Of a stretch of 64,000 nucleotides of DNA, positions 43,244-51,007 are shown piece after piece. Where the stretch lies: assembly GCF_009739905.1 (NCBI RefSeq), contig NZ_CP034279.1:6014001-6078000 (forward strand), read 5' to 3'. Each line of letters begins with the position of its first letter. Position 1 is the stretch's first letter. Made by a program: the position numbers and the translations under genes. Under the pieces are notes generated by a model, which was given only the letters and a program-made list of their open reading frames with translations, was not told the DNA's origin and did not search any database. The DNA comes from Streptomyces ficellus. GTDB lineage: Bacteria > Actinomycetota > Actinomycetes > Streptomycetales > Streptomycetaceae.

Positions 43244-44392
43244 ATGACACAGGGCGCGCACAGGAGTCCCGGCCGGCGGACCGTACTGGGGGCGGCGGTC
43301 CTCGGCTCGGCCGCCCTCTCCGTGGGCGCGAGCAGCACCGCGGCGCAGGCCCACGGCGGTTCCGGCGCGTACCGGCGCCTTCCCGTCCCGACGGTCATCG
43401 CCCACCGCGGCGCCAGCGGCTACCGGCCCGAGCACACCCTCGGCTCCTACCAGCTCGCCCTCGACATGGGCGCCGACGTGATCGAGCAGGACCTGGTCCC
43501 CACGAAGGACGGTCACCTGGTCTGCCGCCACGAGAACGACATCACCGGAACGACCGACGTCGCCGACCACCCGGAGTTCGCCTCCCGGAAGACCACCAAG
43601 ACGGTCGACGGCACCGCGCTGACCGGATGGTTCACCGAGGACTTCACCCTCGCCGAGCTGAAGACGCTCCGCGCGAAGGAGCGCATCCCCGGCACGCGCC
43701 AGGAGAACACCCTGTACGACGGCCGCTGGGCGGTGCCCACCTTCGAGGAGGTGCTGCGCTGGGCCCAGCAGGAGGGCCGCCGCCGGCGCCGCCCGATCTG
43801 GCTGTACGTCGAGACCAAGCACCCCACCTACTTCCGCAACCTCGGCCTCCCCCTGGAGGAGCCGCTGGCGAAGCTGCTGCGCCGGTACGGGCGGCACGGC
43901 GCGGACTCGCCCACCTTCCTCCAGTCGTTCGAGCCCACCAGCATGCGGCGCATGGCCAAGCTCGTCGCGACGCCCCGTGTCGTCCTCCTGTGGACGCCGG
44001 ACGACCGCCCCTGGGACTTCCGCGAGTCCGGCGACCCCCGCACGGTCGCCGACCTGATCACGCCCGACGGCCTGAAGTGGATCGCGTCCTTCGCCCAGGG
44101 CATCGGCCCCCTCCTCGACCTCGTCATCCCCAAGGACAAGGACGGCACCCTGGGCAAGCCGACCACCCTGGTCCGCGACGCCCACGCCAAGGGCCTGGTC
44201 CTCCATCCGTACACGATGCGCAACGAGAACTCCTTCCTGCCCGCCGAGTTCCGCCGCGGCACGGACCCGGCGGCCTACGGCGACGTCTTCGGCGCGTACG
44301 AGGCGTACTTCGCGACCGGCATCGACGGCATCTTCACCGACCAGCCCGACACCGGCCTCCTGGCCGCAGAGGAATACCGCGGCCGCCACTGA
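43244..44392 (+). CDS. glpQ: Secreted glycerophosphodiester phosphodiesterase
   Basis: The 382-residue protein has a twin-arginine signal (SPGRRTVLGAAVLGSAAL, cleaved near AQAHG) and a GDPD TIM-barrel with HRGASGYRPEHTLGSY, EQDLVPTKDG, and VETKHP, which carry the catalytic His pair and calcium-binding acidic residues. It hydrolyses extracellular glycerophosphodiesters to glycerol-3-phosphate, releasing usable phosphate. The PHO box upstream and the AAGGAGCC ribosome site fit. It matches GlpQ1 of S. coelicolor by position next to plsC. Confidence 0.93.
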   Translation: MTQGAHRSPGRRTVLGAAVLGSAALSVGASSTAAQAHGGSGAYRRLPVPTVIAHRGASGYRPEHTLGSYQLALDMGADVIEQDLVPTKDGHLVCRHENDITGTTDVADHPEFASRKTTKTVDGTALTGWFTEDFTLAELKTLRAKERIPGTRQENTLYDGRWAVPTFEEVLRWAQQEGRRRRRPIWLYVETKHPTYFRNLGLPLEEPLAKLLRRYGRHGADSPTFLQSFEPTSMRRMAKLVATPRVVLLWTPDDRPWDFRESGDPRTVADLITPDGLKWIASFAQGIGPLLDLVIPKDKDGTLGKPTTLVRDAHAKGLVLHPYTMRNENSFLPAEFRRGTDPAAYGDVFGAYEAYFATGIDGIFTDQPDTGLLAAEEYRGRH

Positions 44393-44870
44393 CCCGCGCC
44401 CCGCACCGGCAACGCACCCGGGGCGGGGCAGCGCCACCCCCCGCCCCGCACCGGCAACGCACCCCGGGCGGGGGCGCCACCCCCGTCCCGCAGTCGGCAT
44501 CCGGCCCGGGGCGGGGCCGTGCAGGGTCGCCCCCGCAGGGGACCGGCGGCGTTACCGGGGCTCCCTATCCCGTGACCCGAGGCCGCCGGCCCCGAGGAGG
44601 TGAGCCCGGAGGGGCCACGCCCCACCCCCGCCGGGGCTCACCGCACCCCGACAGCACAGGGCCGGGCGTCAGCACCACGCCCCACCCCCACCGGGGCTCA
44701 CCGCACCCAGACACCGCCCCGCGCCGAACCGAGCCGTCCCACCCACCGGGGCTCACCGCACCCCGGACACCACCGGGCGGGCGTCATCACCACGCCCCCA
44801 CCCCCACCCGAAAGGGCGGTTTCGGCGAGCAGGGGCAACCACCCGACCGCCAAGCCGTGTCGTCGGCGAC
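44393..44870 (+). repeat. GC-rich repeat array between glpQ and the sigma-like gene
   Basis: I see no supportable gene in this 478-base stretch. It contains two copies of CCCCGCACCGGCAACGCACC (about 44400-44465) in a unit of about 55 bases, and four degenerate copies of CCGGGGCTCACCGCACCC (about 44630-44765). One copy of a dispersed element lies in between (separate entry). The composition is C-rich on the plus strand. Open frames here are products of the repeats. Confidence 0.7.
44513..44616 (+). repeat. Dispersed ~100-bp repeat, copy A
   Basis: The ends match copies at 60485-60585 (minus) and 60641-60742 (plus): the left end contains GGCCGTGCAGGGTCGCCCCC and the right end GAGGAGGTGAGCCCGGAGGG. 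The middle of about 55 bases differs between copies. The right end looks like a ribosome site followed by GTG. Confidence 0.75.
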
Positions 44871-45431
44871 ATGACGCCCCCCGTGAAGAAGACCGGCCAC
44901 ACCCTGCCCGAACCCCTCGGCACGCTCACCGCCCTGCTCGCGGCCGAGTCCGAGGCGGAGGCCGCAGCCGCCGGCATCGATGCGGCCGATCTCGAACAGG
45001 CCGTGTGGCTCAGGCTGCTGGAGCGGCTCGACGACGGCCCGGGCATGCCGCGTCACCCCGCCGACTGGCTGCGCCGCGCCGTCCGCGCCGAGGCCCGCCG
45101 CGCGAGGCGTACCGTCGTACGGGAGCTGCCCTACACCGCCCAGGAGCCGGTGTCGGACGCGGGGCCCGAGCGCGCGGAGCCCGAGCCCGCGGCGCTGGTC
45201 GCGGAACGGCGCCGGGCGCTGCGTACCGCCGTCGCCCGCACCCCGGTCCACTGCCGGCGGCTGCTCACTGCGATGTTGTCGCCGACTGACCCCACCTACC
45301 GCGAAATCGCAGGGGAGTTGGGTATCTCACAAGGCAGTTTGGGGCCGATGCGTTCCCGTTGCCTGGGATGCCTGCGCAGAATGCTCCCGGCAGAGGTTGC
45401 CGTTCCTGGTCATCGGGGAAGGGAGCGGTAG
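44871..45431 (+). CDS. Sigma-70 region 4-like regulator
   Basis: The 186-residue protein resembles ECF sigma factors. The C-terminal region 4 helix-turn-helix is recognisable (RRLLTAMLSPTDPTYREIAGELGISQGSLGPMRSRCLGCLRRML), and an N-terminal region with LEQAVWLRLLERL...DWLRRAVRAEARRARR fits a shortened region 2. A Glu/Pro/Ala-rich linker joins them. No anti-sigma gene is adjacent. The ATG has no strong ribosome site. Confidence 0.78.
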   Translation: MTPPVKKTGHTLPEPLGTLTALLAAESEAEAAAAGIDAADLEQAVWLRLLERLDDGPGMPRHPADWLRRAVRAEARRARRTVVRELPYTAQEPVSDAGPERAEPEPAALVAERRRALRTAVARTPVHCRRLLTAMLSPTDPTYREIAGELGISQGSLGPMRSRCLGCLRRMLPAEVAVPGHRGRER

Positions 45432-45470
45432 ACCCACAGGGCGGACCAGGTGAGCCGGAGGCATGCAGAC

Positions 45471-45953
45471 ATGGGCATGAGCGTGACCATCTCAGCGGCA
45501 AGCGCGCAGGACGCCGAGCACATCCTCAAGTTGCAGTACCTGTGCTACCAGAGCGAGGCGGAGCTCTACGGCGACTACGGCATCGAGCCCCTCACCCAGT
45601 CGCTCGACGACCTGAAGGCGGAGCTGTACCGCGGCCACGCCCTCGTCGCCCGGCTCGGTGACGAGGTGATCGCCTCCGTACGCGGCGAGCTGGACGACTC
45701 CGGCACCGCCACCATCGGCAAGCTGATCGTCCACCCGCGGCTGCGCCGCCACGGGCTGGGCGGCCGTCTGCTGGACGCCATCGAGAAGCACTTCGCCGGC
45801 GAGGGGGCACCCGCGGCCAAGCGCTTCCAGCTGTTCACCGGCCACCGCAGCGAGAGCAATCTGCGCCTCTACCGCAAGAAGGGGTACGAAACGGTCGCCA
45901 CCCGCCAGGCGGGCCCGCGCCTGAGGCTCGTCACGCTGGAGAAGGCCGCCTGA
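45471..45953 (+). CDS. GNAT family N-acetyltransferase
   Basis: The 160-residue protein has the GNAT acetyl-CoA motif LRRHGLGGRLLDAIE and the terminal SNLRLYRKKGYETV segment. ATG 45471 lies about 9 bases after GGAGG; ATG 45477 and GTG 45450 are less likely. It follows the sigma-like gene by 39 bases and could be co-transcribed. The substrate is unknown. Confidence 0.88.
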   Translation: MGMSVTISAASAQDAEHILKLQYLCYQSEAELYGDYGIEPLTQSLDDLKAELYRGHALVARLGDEVIASVRGELDDSGTATIGKLIVHPRLRRHGLGGRLLDAIEKHFAGEGAPAAKRFQLFTGHRSESNLRLYRKKGYETVATRQAGPRLRLVTLEKAA

Positions 45954-45955
45954 GG

Positions 45956-45972
45956 CGTCCGCCGCGCGGACG
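45956..45972 (+). terminator. Short hairpin after the acetyltransferase gene
   Basis: CGTCCGC pairs with GCGGACG around CGC, just after the stop and before the convergent membrane protein gene. Confidence 0.4.
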
Positions 45973-46003
45973 GGCCCACCCGTCAGTGGCCCCCGCGCGG
46001 GCC

Positions 46004-46456
46004 TTACGCCGCGGTGGGCCGCCGGGAGTTGCGCAGCCACATGATGCCGGTCACCGGCAGCAGCACCGGGATGAAGACGTACCCGTAGCCGTAGTCCGAC
46101 CAGACGGTGGCGTCGGGGAAGGCGCCGGGGTCGGCCAGGGTCCAGGTTCCCACGGTCAGTACGCCCACGAGCTCGGCGGCGCAGCACACCAGCGCCGCCC
46201 TGCGGGCGGTCTCCCCGCCCCGCACCAGGGTGTACGTGATGAAGACGTACACGACCGCGGCCAGCGCGGAGAGCGTGTACGCCAGCGGCGCCCGGCCGAA
46301 CTCGGTGGCGATCTGGAGCACCGACCGCGACACGGCGCCGACCGACATGACCCCGTACAGCCACACCAGCAGCATGCCCGGCCCTTTGGCCAGCCCACGC
46401 CCCCGCGAGGGGCCGCCCTGCCGTCCCGCCGCCGCACCGGACCGTTCCGCCGCCAT
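46004..46456 (-). CDS. Small integral membrane protein, four predicted segments
   Basis: This 150-residue protein has a polar N-terminal tail (about 25 residues) and four hydrophobic segments, ending with a positively charged tail (RNSRRPTAA). No family was recognised. ATG 46456 follows the upstream gene's stop by one base (TGACATG), so the two membrane proteins are coupled and may form a complex. Confidence 0.75.
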   Translation of the reverse strand: MAAERSGAAAGRQGGPSRGRGLAKGPGMLLVWLYGVMSVGAVSRSVLQIATEFGRAPLAYTLSALAAVVYVFITYTLVRGGETARRAALVCCAAELVGVLTVGTWTLADPGAFPDATVWSDYGYGYVFIPVLLPVTGIMWLRNSRRPTAA

Positions 46457-46457
46457 G

Positions 46458-46817
46458 TCACGCCGTCCAGATGTCATGGAGCCGCACTTCCAGCACCGCC
46501 AGCACCAGCGCGCCGGCCGCGACGGTCGCCGAACCCCAACGGGTGCGTTCCGCGAGCGACAGGAAGCCCGCGGCGGGTACCGCGAACAGGGCGCCGATCA
46601 GGTAGGCGAGGAAGATCGCCGTTCCCTCGTCGGCCTCCTCGCCCCGCGCCAGCCGCACGATCCCGACGACCAGCTGGGCCAGCGCCAGGACCGACACGAC
46701 GGCCATGGCGATGAAGTGCCAGTCCTTCGTCGGCTGGTCCCGGTACGCGGCGAAGCCGCACCAGGCGGCGAGGGCGAGCGCGGCCACGGAGACCGCGACC
46801 GTCAGGGCGACAAGCAT
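46458..46817 (-). CDS. Small integral membrane protein
   Basis: This 119-residue protein is almost entirely membrane helices (four predicted, beginning MLVALTVAVSVAALALAAW). No family was recognised. It is the first gene of a two-gene operon with the next membrane protein. Upstream on the minus strand, TAATAG lies close to the ATG and no ribosome site is seen, so a leaderless or nearly leaderless mRNA is possible. Confidence 0.72.
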   Translation of the reverse strand: MLVALTVAVSVAALALAAWCGFAAYRDQPTKDWHFIAMAVVSVLALAQLVVGIVRLARGEEADEGTAIFLAYLIGALFAVPAAGFLSLAERTRWGSATVAAGALVLAVLEVRLHDIWTA

Positions 46818-47117
46818 GCGCCCGAGACTATTACGGGCCAAAAGACCCGGTGCGACCGGCCCCGGGCGGCGCACGGCACCCCGTGCGGGCGAGGGTGGTC
46901 TTGACCACAGCACCCGCCGTGGCGCCCGCCCCGGCCGCCCCTCCACCCACCCGCCCGGGCCACCCCCGCCGTCCGCGTCCGCGCAGGCGAGAAGGGGTGC
47001 GCAAGCAGTCGGCGGCCTCCGGCGCACCACTCGGACCTGTCCGGATGGCGTACACAAGACGTCCGCTATTCGGACAACCGTCCGGGCCCGCTCGGGAGGT
47101 CTGCTTTACTGGCCCGC
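46818..47117 (+). other. Intergenic region before the met leader peptide
   Basis: No gene is supported here. The region lies between divergent genes and must hold the promoters of both the membrane-protein pair and the metNIQ leader. TTTACT (47105-47110), 7 bases before the leader peptide ATG, fits a -10 element; no clear -35 was found. Confidence 0.4.
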
Positions 47118-47204
47118 ATGACCACGACGAGCAGCCGCACCCTTGCGACCGAGGCGATGATGACGCCCGGTGCTCGTTGTATGTGTCGAATGTGCGCCTT
47201 CTGA
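47118..47204 (+). CDS. Cys/Met-rich leader peptide upstream of metNIQ
   Basis: A 28-codon frame starts with ATG and ends with TGA after the codons for GARCMCRMCAF. Three Cys and two Met codons are packed into the last eight positions, and three Met in the rest of the peptide. This is the shape of an attenuation or translational-control peptide that senses charged tRNA-Cys or tRNA-Met, and similar short peptides are found upstream of sulfur-metabolism genes in actinobacteria. There is no ribosome site, but the -10-like TTTACT is 7 bases upstream, so it is probably leaderless. Hairpins follow at about 47222-47240 and 47262-47284, before metN. Confidence 0.78.
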   Translation: MTTTSSRTLATEAMMTPGARCMCRMCAF

Positions 47205-47401
47205 GGGCCCCCGCCTGAGCCTCGCGCCCCGAAGCGAGACCCGACTGCCCTGCCCTGTTCCGGACGAGACCGGACGGAACGGGCCGCCCCGCGCACGTGC
47301 CTCCCCGGCCACCCGCCGAACAGCCGTGCCGCGCGTCGGAACGACGAATGCCCCGTGCCCGGCGGACACCGCGCCGCGCACTCGACAGTGACGGAAACCC
47401 T

Positions 47402-48451
47402 GTGATCACCACCAAGGGCCTGACCAAGGTCTACGAGTCGCGAGGCCGCCAGGTCACCGCTCTGGACGGCGTCGACCTGCATGTCCGCGAAGGCGAGGTC
47501 TTCGGCGTCATCGGACAGAGCGGCGCCGGCAAGTCCTCGCTCATCCGCTGCGTCAACCTCCTGGAGCGTCCCACCTCCGGCACCGTGACGGTGGACGGCA
47601 CCGACCTCACGGCGCTCGCCGGCCGCGGGCGCCGCGCCGGGAAGGACCTGCGCCGCGCGCGCAGCCGCATCGGCATGGTCTTCCAGCACTTCAACCTGCT
47701 GTCCTCGCGGACCGTCAAGGACAACATCGAGCTGCCGCTGGAGATCCTCGGCGTCTCCGGCGCCGAACGTTCCCGCCGCGCCCTGGAGCTCCTCGACCTG
47801 GTCGGCCTCGCCGACAAGGCCAAGGCGTACCCCGGCCAGCTCTCCGGCGGCCAGAAGCAACGCGTCGGCATCGCCCGGGCGCTGGCCGGCAACCCGAAGG
47901 TACTGCTCTCGGACGAGGCGACCAGCGCCCTGGACCCGGAGACCACCCGGTCCATCCTCCAGCTGCTGCGCGACCTGAACCGGCAGCTCGGCCTGACCGT
48001 CCTGCTCATCACCCACGAGATGGACGTCGTCAAGCAGATCTGCGACTCCGCCGCCCTGATGCGGAACGGCCGGGTCGTCGAGTCGGGCACCCTCCCCGAA
48101 CTGCTCGCCACCCCCGGCTCCGAGCTCGCCGGCGAGCTGTTCCCGGTGACCGGCGAGGCCACCGGCGCCGACCGCACGGTCATCGACGTCACGTTCCACG
48201 GCGAGGCGGCGACGCAGCCGGTGATCTCCCAGCTCTCCCGTACGTACAACATCGACATCTCGATCCTCGGCGCCGCCATGGACACCGTCGGTGGCCGGCA
48301 GATCGGCCGCATGCGCATCGAGCTGCCCGGCCGGTACGAGGAGAACGTCGTCCCCGTGGGCTTCCTGCGCGAGCAGGGCCTCCAGGTCGACGTCATCGAC
48401 GAGGAACCGCACGTGCCCGCGCAGGGCCTGGTCAAGGAGATCGCGAAGTGA
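47402..48451 (+). CDS. metN: Methionine ABC transporter ATP-binding protein
   Basis: The 349-residue ATPase has Walker A GQSGAGKSS, the signature LSGGQKQR, Walker B VLLSDEATSALDP, and a C-terminal NIL domain (about 275-345) that binds methionine and inhibits the pump. Start GTG 47402 was chosen as it precedes the conserved ITTKGLTKVY. It is followed by metI with a GTGA overlap. The leader peptide and hairpins upstream suggest control by sulfur amino acids. Confidence 0.95.
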   Translation: MITTKGLTKVYESRGRQVTALDGVDLHVREGEVFGVIGQSGAGKSSLIRCVNLLERPTSGTVTVDGTDLTALAGRGRRAGKDLRRARSRIGMVFQHFNLLSSRTVKDNIELPLEILGVSGAERSRRALELLDLVGLADKAKAYPGQLSGGQKQRVGIARALAGNPKVLLSDEATSALDPETTRSILQLLRDLNRQLGLTVLLITHEMDVVKQICDSAALMRNGRVVESGTLPELLATPGSELAGELFPVTGEATGADRTVIDVTFHGEAATQPVISQLSRTYNIDISILGAAMDTVGGRQIGRMRIELPGRYEENVVPVGFLREQGLQVDVIDEEPHVPAQGLVKEIAK

Positions 48452-49119
48452 CCTGGGAAGAGATGCGGCCCCTGCTGGAGCAGGGCACCATCGACACGCT
48501 CTACATGGTGCTGTGGTCCACGCTCGTCACCCTCGCCGGCGGCCTGCCGCTGGGCGTCCTCCTGGTCCTGACCGACAAGGGCGGCCTGCTCCAGAACCGG
48601 CCGGTCAACAAGGTCATCGGGGTGATCGTGAACATCGGCCGCTCGCTGCCGTTCATCATCCTGCTGGTGGCCCTGATCCCGGTCACCACTCTCGTGGTCG
48701 GCACCTTCATCGGGCCGACCGCGATGATCGTGCCGCTGTCCATCGGGGCCATCCCGTTCTTCGCGCGTCTCGTCGAGACCGCGATCCGCGAGGTCGACCA
48801 CGGACTCGTCGAGGCCGTCCAGTCCATGGGCGGAGGCATCCCGACGATCGTCGGGAAGGTGCTGCTCCCGCAGGCCCTGCCGTCGCTGATCGCCGCCCTC
48901 ACCACCACCGTGATCACGCTGATCAGCTACTCGGCCCTGGCCGGCGCGGTCGGCGGCGAGGGCCTGGGCTCCAAGGTCATCACCTATGGCTACCAGCGCT
49001 TCGAGACCAACTTCATGCTGATCACCGTGGTGCTGCTGATCGTCATCGTCACGGTCATCCAGCTCATCGGCGACCTGGCCGTACGGCTCCTCGCCCGCCG
49101 GGGCCGCACCGCTTCCTGA
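48448..49119 (+). CDS. metI: Methionine ABC transporter permease
   Basis: The 223-residue protein has five to six membrane segments and the EAA loop AVQSMGGGIPTIVGKVLLPQALPSLIAALT, which contacts the ATPase. GTG 48448 overlaps the metN stop. It forms the membrane channel for D/L-methionine uptake with MetN and MetQ. Confidence 0.95.
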   Translation: MTWEEMRPLLEQGTIDTLYMVLWSTLVTLAGGLPLGVLLVLTDKGGLLQNRPVNKVIGVIVNIGRSLPFIILLVALIPVTTLVVGTFIGPTAMIVPLSIGAIPFFARLVETAIREVDHGLVEAVQSMGGGIPTIVGKVLLPQALPSLIAALTTTVITLISYSALAGAVGGEGLGSKVITYGYQRFETNFMLITVVLLIVIVTVIQLIGDLAVRLLARRGRTAS

Positions 49120-49189
49120 CCTCCTCCGGAGAAACAGCCCGCACTCCTTGTCCGGGCGCAGTCCGCACCACCAGAAAGAGGCACTTTTC

Positions 49190-50056
49190 GTGCGTAAGAA
49201 CAGCAAGAACCTCAAGCTCACCGGCGCCTTCGCCGCCGTCACGGCCCTCGCCCTCGGCCTCACCGCCTGCGGCACCGCCTCCGACCCGGGTGCCTCCAAG
49301 GGCGGCAAGGCCGACGAGTCGCAGCCGCTCGTGGTGGCCGCGTCCCCCACGCCGCACGCCGACATCCTGACGTACGTCAAGGACAACCTCGCCGACAAGG
49401 CCGGCCTGAAGCTGGAGGTGAAGGAGTTCACGGACTACGTCCTGCCGAACAAGGCCACCCAGAGCGGCCAGGTCGACGCCAACTACTTCCAGCACAAGCC
49501 GTACCTCGACGACTTCAACAAAAAGAACGGCACCACCATCGTGCCGGTCGTCGACGTGCACCTGGAGCCCCTCGGCCTCTACTCCAAGAAGCTGAAGTCT
49601 CTGGCGGACCTCAAGCCCGGCAAGACCGTCGCCGTCCCCAACGACACCACCAACGGCGGCCGCGCGCTCAAGCTGCTCGCCGACAACGGGCTGATCACTC
49701 TGAAGGACGGCGTCGGCGCGAACGGCAAGCTGTCCGACATCAAGGACAAGAAGGGCCTTGAGTTCAAGGAGCTGGAGGCCGCCACCGTGCCCCGCGCCCT
49801 GAACGACGTCGACGCCGCCGTCATCAACGGCAACTACGCCATCGAGGCCAAGCTCAGCCCCTCCAAGGACGCCCTGGCCGTGGAGAAGGCCGCGGGCAAC
49901 CCGTACGCCAACTTCCTCGCCGTCAAGAAGGGCAACGAGAAGGACGCGCGCGTGCAGAAGCTCGTGAAGCTCCTCAACTCGCCCGAGGTGAAGAAGTACA
50001 TCGAGGACACCTACAAGGACGGCTCCATCGTCCCCGCGTTCGGCGCGGCCAAGTAG
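49190..50056 (+). CDS. metQ: Methionine-binding lipoprotein
   Basis: The 288-residue protein has a lipoprotein signal with lipobox LTAC (Cys27) and a NlpA/MetQ domain (VVAASPTPHADIL, DANYFQHKPYLDDFN, VAVPNDTTNGGRALKLL, DAAVINGNYA). It captures methionine outside the membrane. GTG 49190 follows AAAGAGGCAC. A terminator ends the operon. Confidence 0.95.
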   Translation: MRKNSKNLKLTGAFAAVTALALGLTACGTASDPGASKGGKADESQPLVVAASPTPHADILTYVKDNLADKAGLKLEVKEFTDYVLPNKATQSGQVDANYFQHKPYLDDFNKKNGTTIVPVVDVHLEPLGLYSKKLKSLADLKPGKTVAVPNDTTNGGRALKLLADNGLITLKDGVGANGKLSDIKDKKGLEFKELEAATVPRALNDVDAAVINGNYAIEAKLSPSKDALAVEKAAGNPYANFLAVKKGNEKDARVQKLVKLLNSPEVKKYIEDTYKDGSIVPAFGAAK

Positions 50057-50073
50057 CCCTCACCACACGGTCC

Positions 50074-50107
50074 AGGCCCCGCGTACCCCGTCCGGTGCGC
50101 GGGGCCT
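50074..50107 (+). terminator. Terminator hairpin after metNIQ
   Basis: AGGCCCCGCG (50074-50083) pairs with CGCGGGGCCT (50098-50107) around a 14-base loop, 17 bases after the metQ stop. Confidence 0.75.
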
Positions 50108-50130
50108 CCGCCGTACCGGCGCACCACCAT

Positions 50131-50152
50131 GTCGATACGTCGACGTATCGAC
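50131..50152. promoter_or_regulatory. Perfect 22-bp palindrome upstream of an acetyltransferase gene
   Basis: Eleven bases GTCGATACGTC are followed directly by their reverse complement. Another half site, GTATCGAC, follows at 50173-50180, with degenerate copies between. It lies about 110 bases before the acetyltransferase start and is a good operator candidate for an unknown dimeric regulator. Confidence 0.65.
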
Positions 50153-50262
50153 GTATCCGTACCGACGAATCCGTATCGACCCGGCCATGCGCACAACCGG
50201 CTGCATGTTGCATGCTGTGCGTTCACGGCCTTCAACGGACGGTCTTCGGCATGGAGCTGCGC

Positions 50263-50898
50263 ATGACTACCACCTTTCCGGACATCTCCATCAGCACGGA
50301 ACGGTTGGTGCTGCGCCCCTACGAGGAATCCGACATCCCCGCGCACATCGAGATGATGAACGACGAGATGGTCGTCGCCTGGACCTCCGCGCCCCACCCC
50401 TACACCGCCGCCGACGCCGAGGAATGGGTGCGCAGGATCGCTCCTGCGGAACGCACCGAAGGCCGGGGCGTCGTCCTCGCCGTCACCGAATTCCTCACCC
50501 AGCGCCTCGTCGGCACCATCCACCTCAAGAACACCGACTGGCGCACCCGCGCCACCGAAGTCGCTTACGTCACCGCCCCCTGGGCCCGGGGCGAGGGCTA
50601 CGCCACCGAATCCGTCCTCGCCACCGCCCAGTGGCTCTTCCGCCGGCAGCGCTTCGAGCGGCTCGAACTGCGCACCGCGGCCGACAACACCGCCTCCCAG
50701 CAGGTCGCCCAGAAGATCGGCTGCATCAGCGAGGGCGTCCTGCGCAACGCCTGGATAGCGCGCAGCCGCACGGAGGACGGCGGCTGGACCGACATCCGGA
50801 CCGACCTGATCGTCTGGAGCCTGCTCCCCGAGGACTTCGACAGCAGCGCCGACCAGCACGACGACTTCGGCCACTCCTCGTTCACCGAGTGGAACTGA
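50263..50898 (+). CDS. RimJ/RimL-type GNAT N-acetyltransferase
   Basis: The 211-residue protein matches RimJ/RimL acetyltransferases (TERLVLRPYEESD, EVAYVTAPWARGEGYATESVLATAQWLF, ELRTAADNTASQQVAQKIGC). It could acetylate a protein N-terminus or a small molecule. ATG 50263 follows GGAGCTGCGC; ATG 50251 is possible. A perfect palindrome and its partial copies lie upstream. Confidence 0.88.
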   Translation: MTTTFPDISISTERLVLRPYEESDIPAHIEMMNDEMVVAWTSAPHPYTAADAEEWVRRIAPAERTEGRGVVLAVTEFLTQRLVGTIHLKNTDWRTRATEVAYVTAPWARGEGYATESVLATAQWLFRRQRFERLELRTAADNTASQQVAQKIGCISEGVLRNAWIARSRTEDGGWTDIRTDLIVWSLLPEDFDSSADQHDDFGHSSFTEWN

Positions 50899-51007
50899 CA
50901 CCCGGTACGCTCACCAGCACTCCACCGCACCTCCACTCGACGCCCCCACCTCCACCCCACGCCCCCACACTCCACGCCCCCACCAACACCGCAGGAGACA
51001 CACGACG

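Noticed and set aside
44600..44870. Frames starting VSPEGPRP after the dispersed repeat copies
   Set aside because: Each frame begins in the repeat's right end and runs into unrelated spacer or shadow sequence, so the shared start reflects the repeat and not a protein family.
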